Assembly: GCA_902779165.1 (NCBI GenBank)
Contig: CACZAN010000038.1
Span: 1-34,395, forward strand
Direction of reading: 5' to 3'
Source of the DNA: an uncultured Bacteroidales bacterium
GTDB lineage: Bacteria > Bacteroidota > Bacteroidia > Bacteroidales > Bacteroidaceae
DNA length: 34,395 nt
Part shown: positions 33,982 through 34,395 of the stretch, piece by piece
How the letters are laid out: each line of letters begins with the position of its first letter
Numbering within the stretch: the stretch's first letter is position 1
Translations under genes and position numbers: made by a program
The notes under the pieces: model-generated
What the model saw: the letters and a program-made list of their open reading frames with translations, nothing else
What the model was told of the DNA's origin: nothing
Databases searched by the model: none

Positions 33982-34395
33982 TATTCCTTCTTTATTGTGA
34001 ACTCCACCTTTTGTATCCCGCGCTTGTAGACATTGCAGAGAATGAGGGCATAGTGCAGCGTCTCACCCTGTTTCATGGACTGCTGTACGTGTGCCATCTC
34101 GCTCTCGGTAAGTATGTGCTTGAAGAGGAAGCTGGAATGACTGCTCGGCACAAGGCGTATTTCATCAGTAAGCGGTGAGAGCACATAGGCGTAGGTTGCC
34201 ATATAACGGGCACCTGCCTGCCATAGCGGATGACTCTTGTCGAGAATGTTCTCTAAGTAGATTCGCGCATCCTTGTCAAATTCGGGCGTCGGTGTGCCAT
34301 CGGCGTATGTCATCTTGCCATCGGCATCCACCATGTATTCACCACCTTTGGCTATGGCATACTTCTCTACCGGACACTGCTGCTCATACTCTATG
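33981..34395 (-). CDS. Partial gene of unknown function, runs off the right end
   Basis: The frame is open from the window edge to the TAA at 33981 and encodes about 137 residues. Upstream of the first ATG at 34334 it continues in the same frame (YEQQCPVEKYAIAKGGEYMV), so the true start lies outside. The visible part includes FDKDARIYLENILDKSHPLW, QAGARYMATYAYVLSPLTDE and the ending YALILCNVYKRGIQKVEFTI KKE. I do not recognise the family. The last 46 residues are duplicated in the remnant at 29302-29452, so the gene is associated with the mobile debris on both sides of the sigma/Abi block. Confidence 0.7.
   Translation of the reverse strand, partial: IEYEQQCPVEKYAIAKGGEYMVDADGKMTYADGTPTPEFDKDARIYLENILDKSHPLWQAGARYMATYAYVLSPLTDEIRLVPSSHSSFLFKHILTESEMAHVQQSMKQGETLHYALILCNVYKRGIQKVEFTIKKE

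Overview
The window looks like a chromosomal segment of a Bacteroidales bacterium, probably Prevotellaceae-like. The evidence is a hybrid two-component regulator with a C-terminal AraC domain, TAnnTTTG-type (sigma-ABfr) promoters, starts with little Shine-Dalgarno signal, short lipoboxes, BspA-type (DUF285) leucine-rich repeats, and a C-terminal tail of the 'YDLNGRR...' kind typical of Prevotella secreted proteins. I cannot name the species.

Layout. (1) 1-1365 has no convincing gene. It holds an AT-rich element with long inverted ends and repeated AAAGTGA boxes (81-551), then several nested palindromes ending in TGACAATGG (574-1263). (2) 1366-4299 (minus) encodes a 977-residue hybrid histidine kinase/response regulator with a TPR sensor. 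(3) 4509-28982 (plus) is a run of six genes, all with export signals, separated by 19-77 nt. They encode a Big-like surface protein with a sorting-type tail, a predicted outer-membrane beta-barrel, a 4576-residue giant protein with five tandem BspA-type modules, a fibronectin-III-type secreted protein, and two lipoproteins. A likely terminator follows at 29041-29086. (4) 29087-30484 is debris: duplicated gene ends, a decayed KilA-N gene and hairpins. (5) 30485-32301 (minus) is an ECF sigma factor with its membrane anti-sigma partner. (6) 32437-33275 (minus) is an Abi_2/HEPN gene broken by one frameshift. (7) 33276-34395 is again repeat-rich debris with a second KilA-N remnant and a gene running off the window end. 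Its last part is duplicated at 29302-29452.

Interpretation. The six plus-strand genes most likely form one cell-surface system. The barrel protein could anchor or export the giant protein, the FN3 protein and lipoproteins could be periplasmic or surface partners, and the divergent kinase is the obvious candidate regulator. A (CT)9 tract inside the signal-peptide codons of the giant gene suggests on/off phase variation. A small domain with the core FVGDECRG occurs in both the first and the fifth protein, which ties the two ends of the cluster together. I know of no characterised system with this arrangement, so its function is open.
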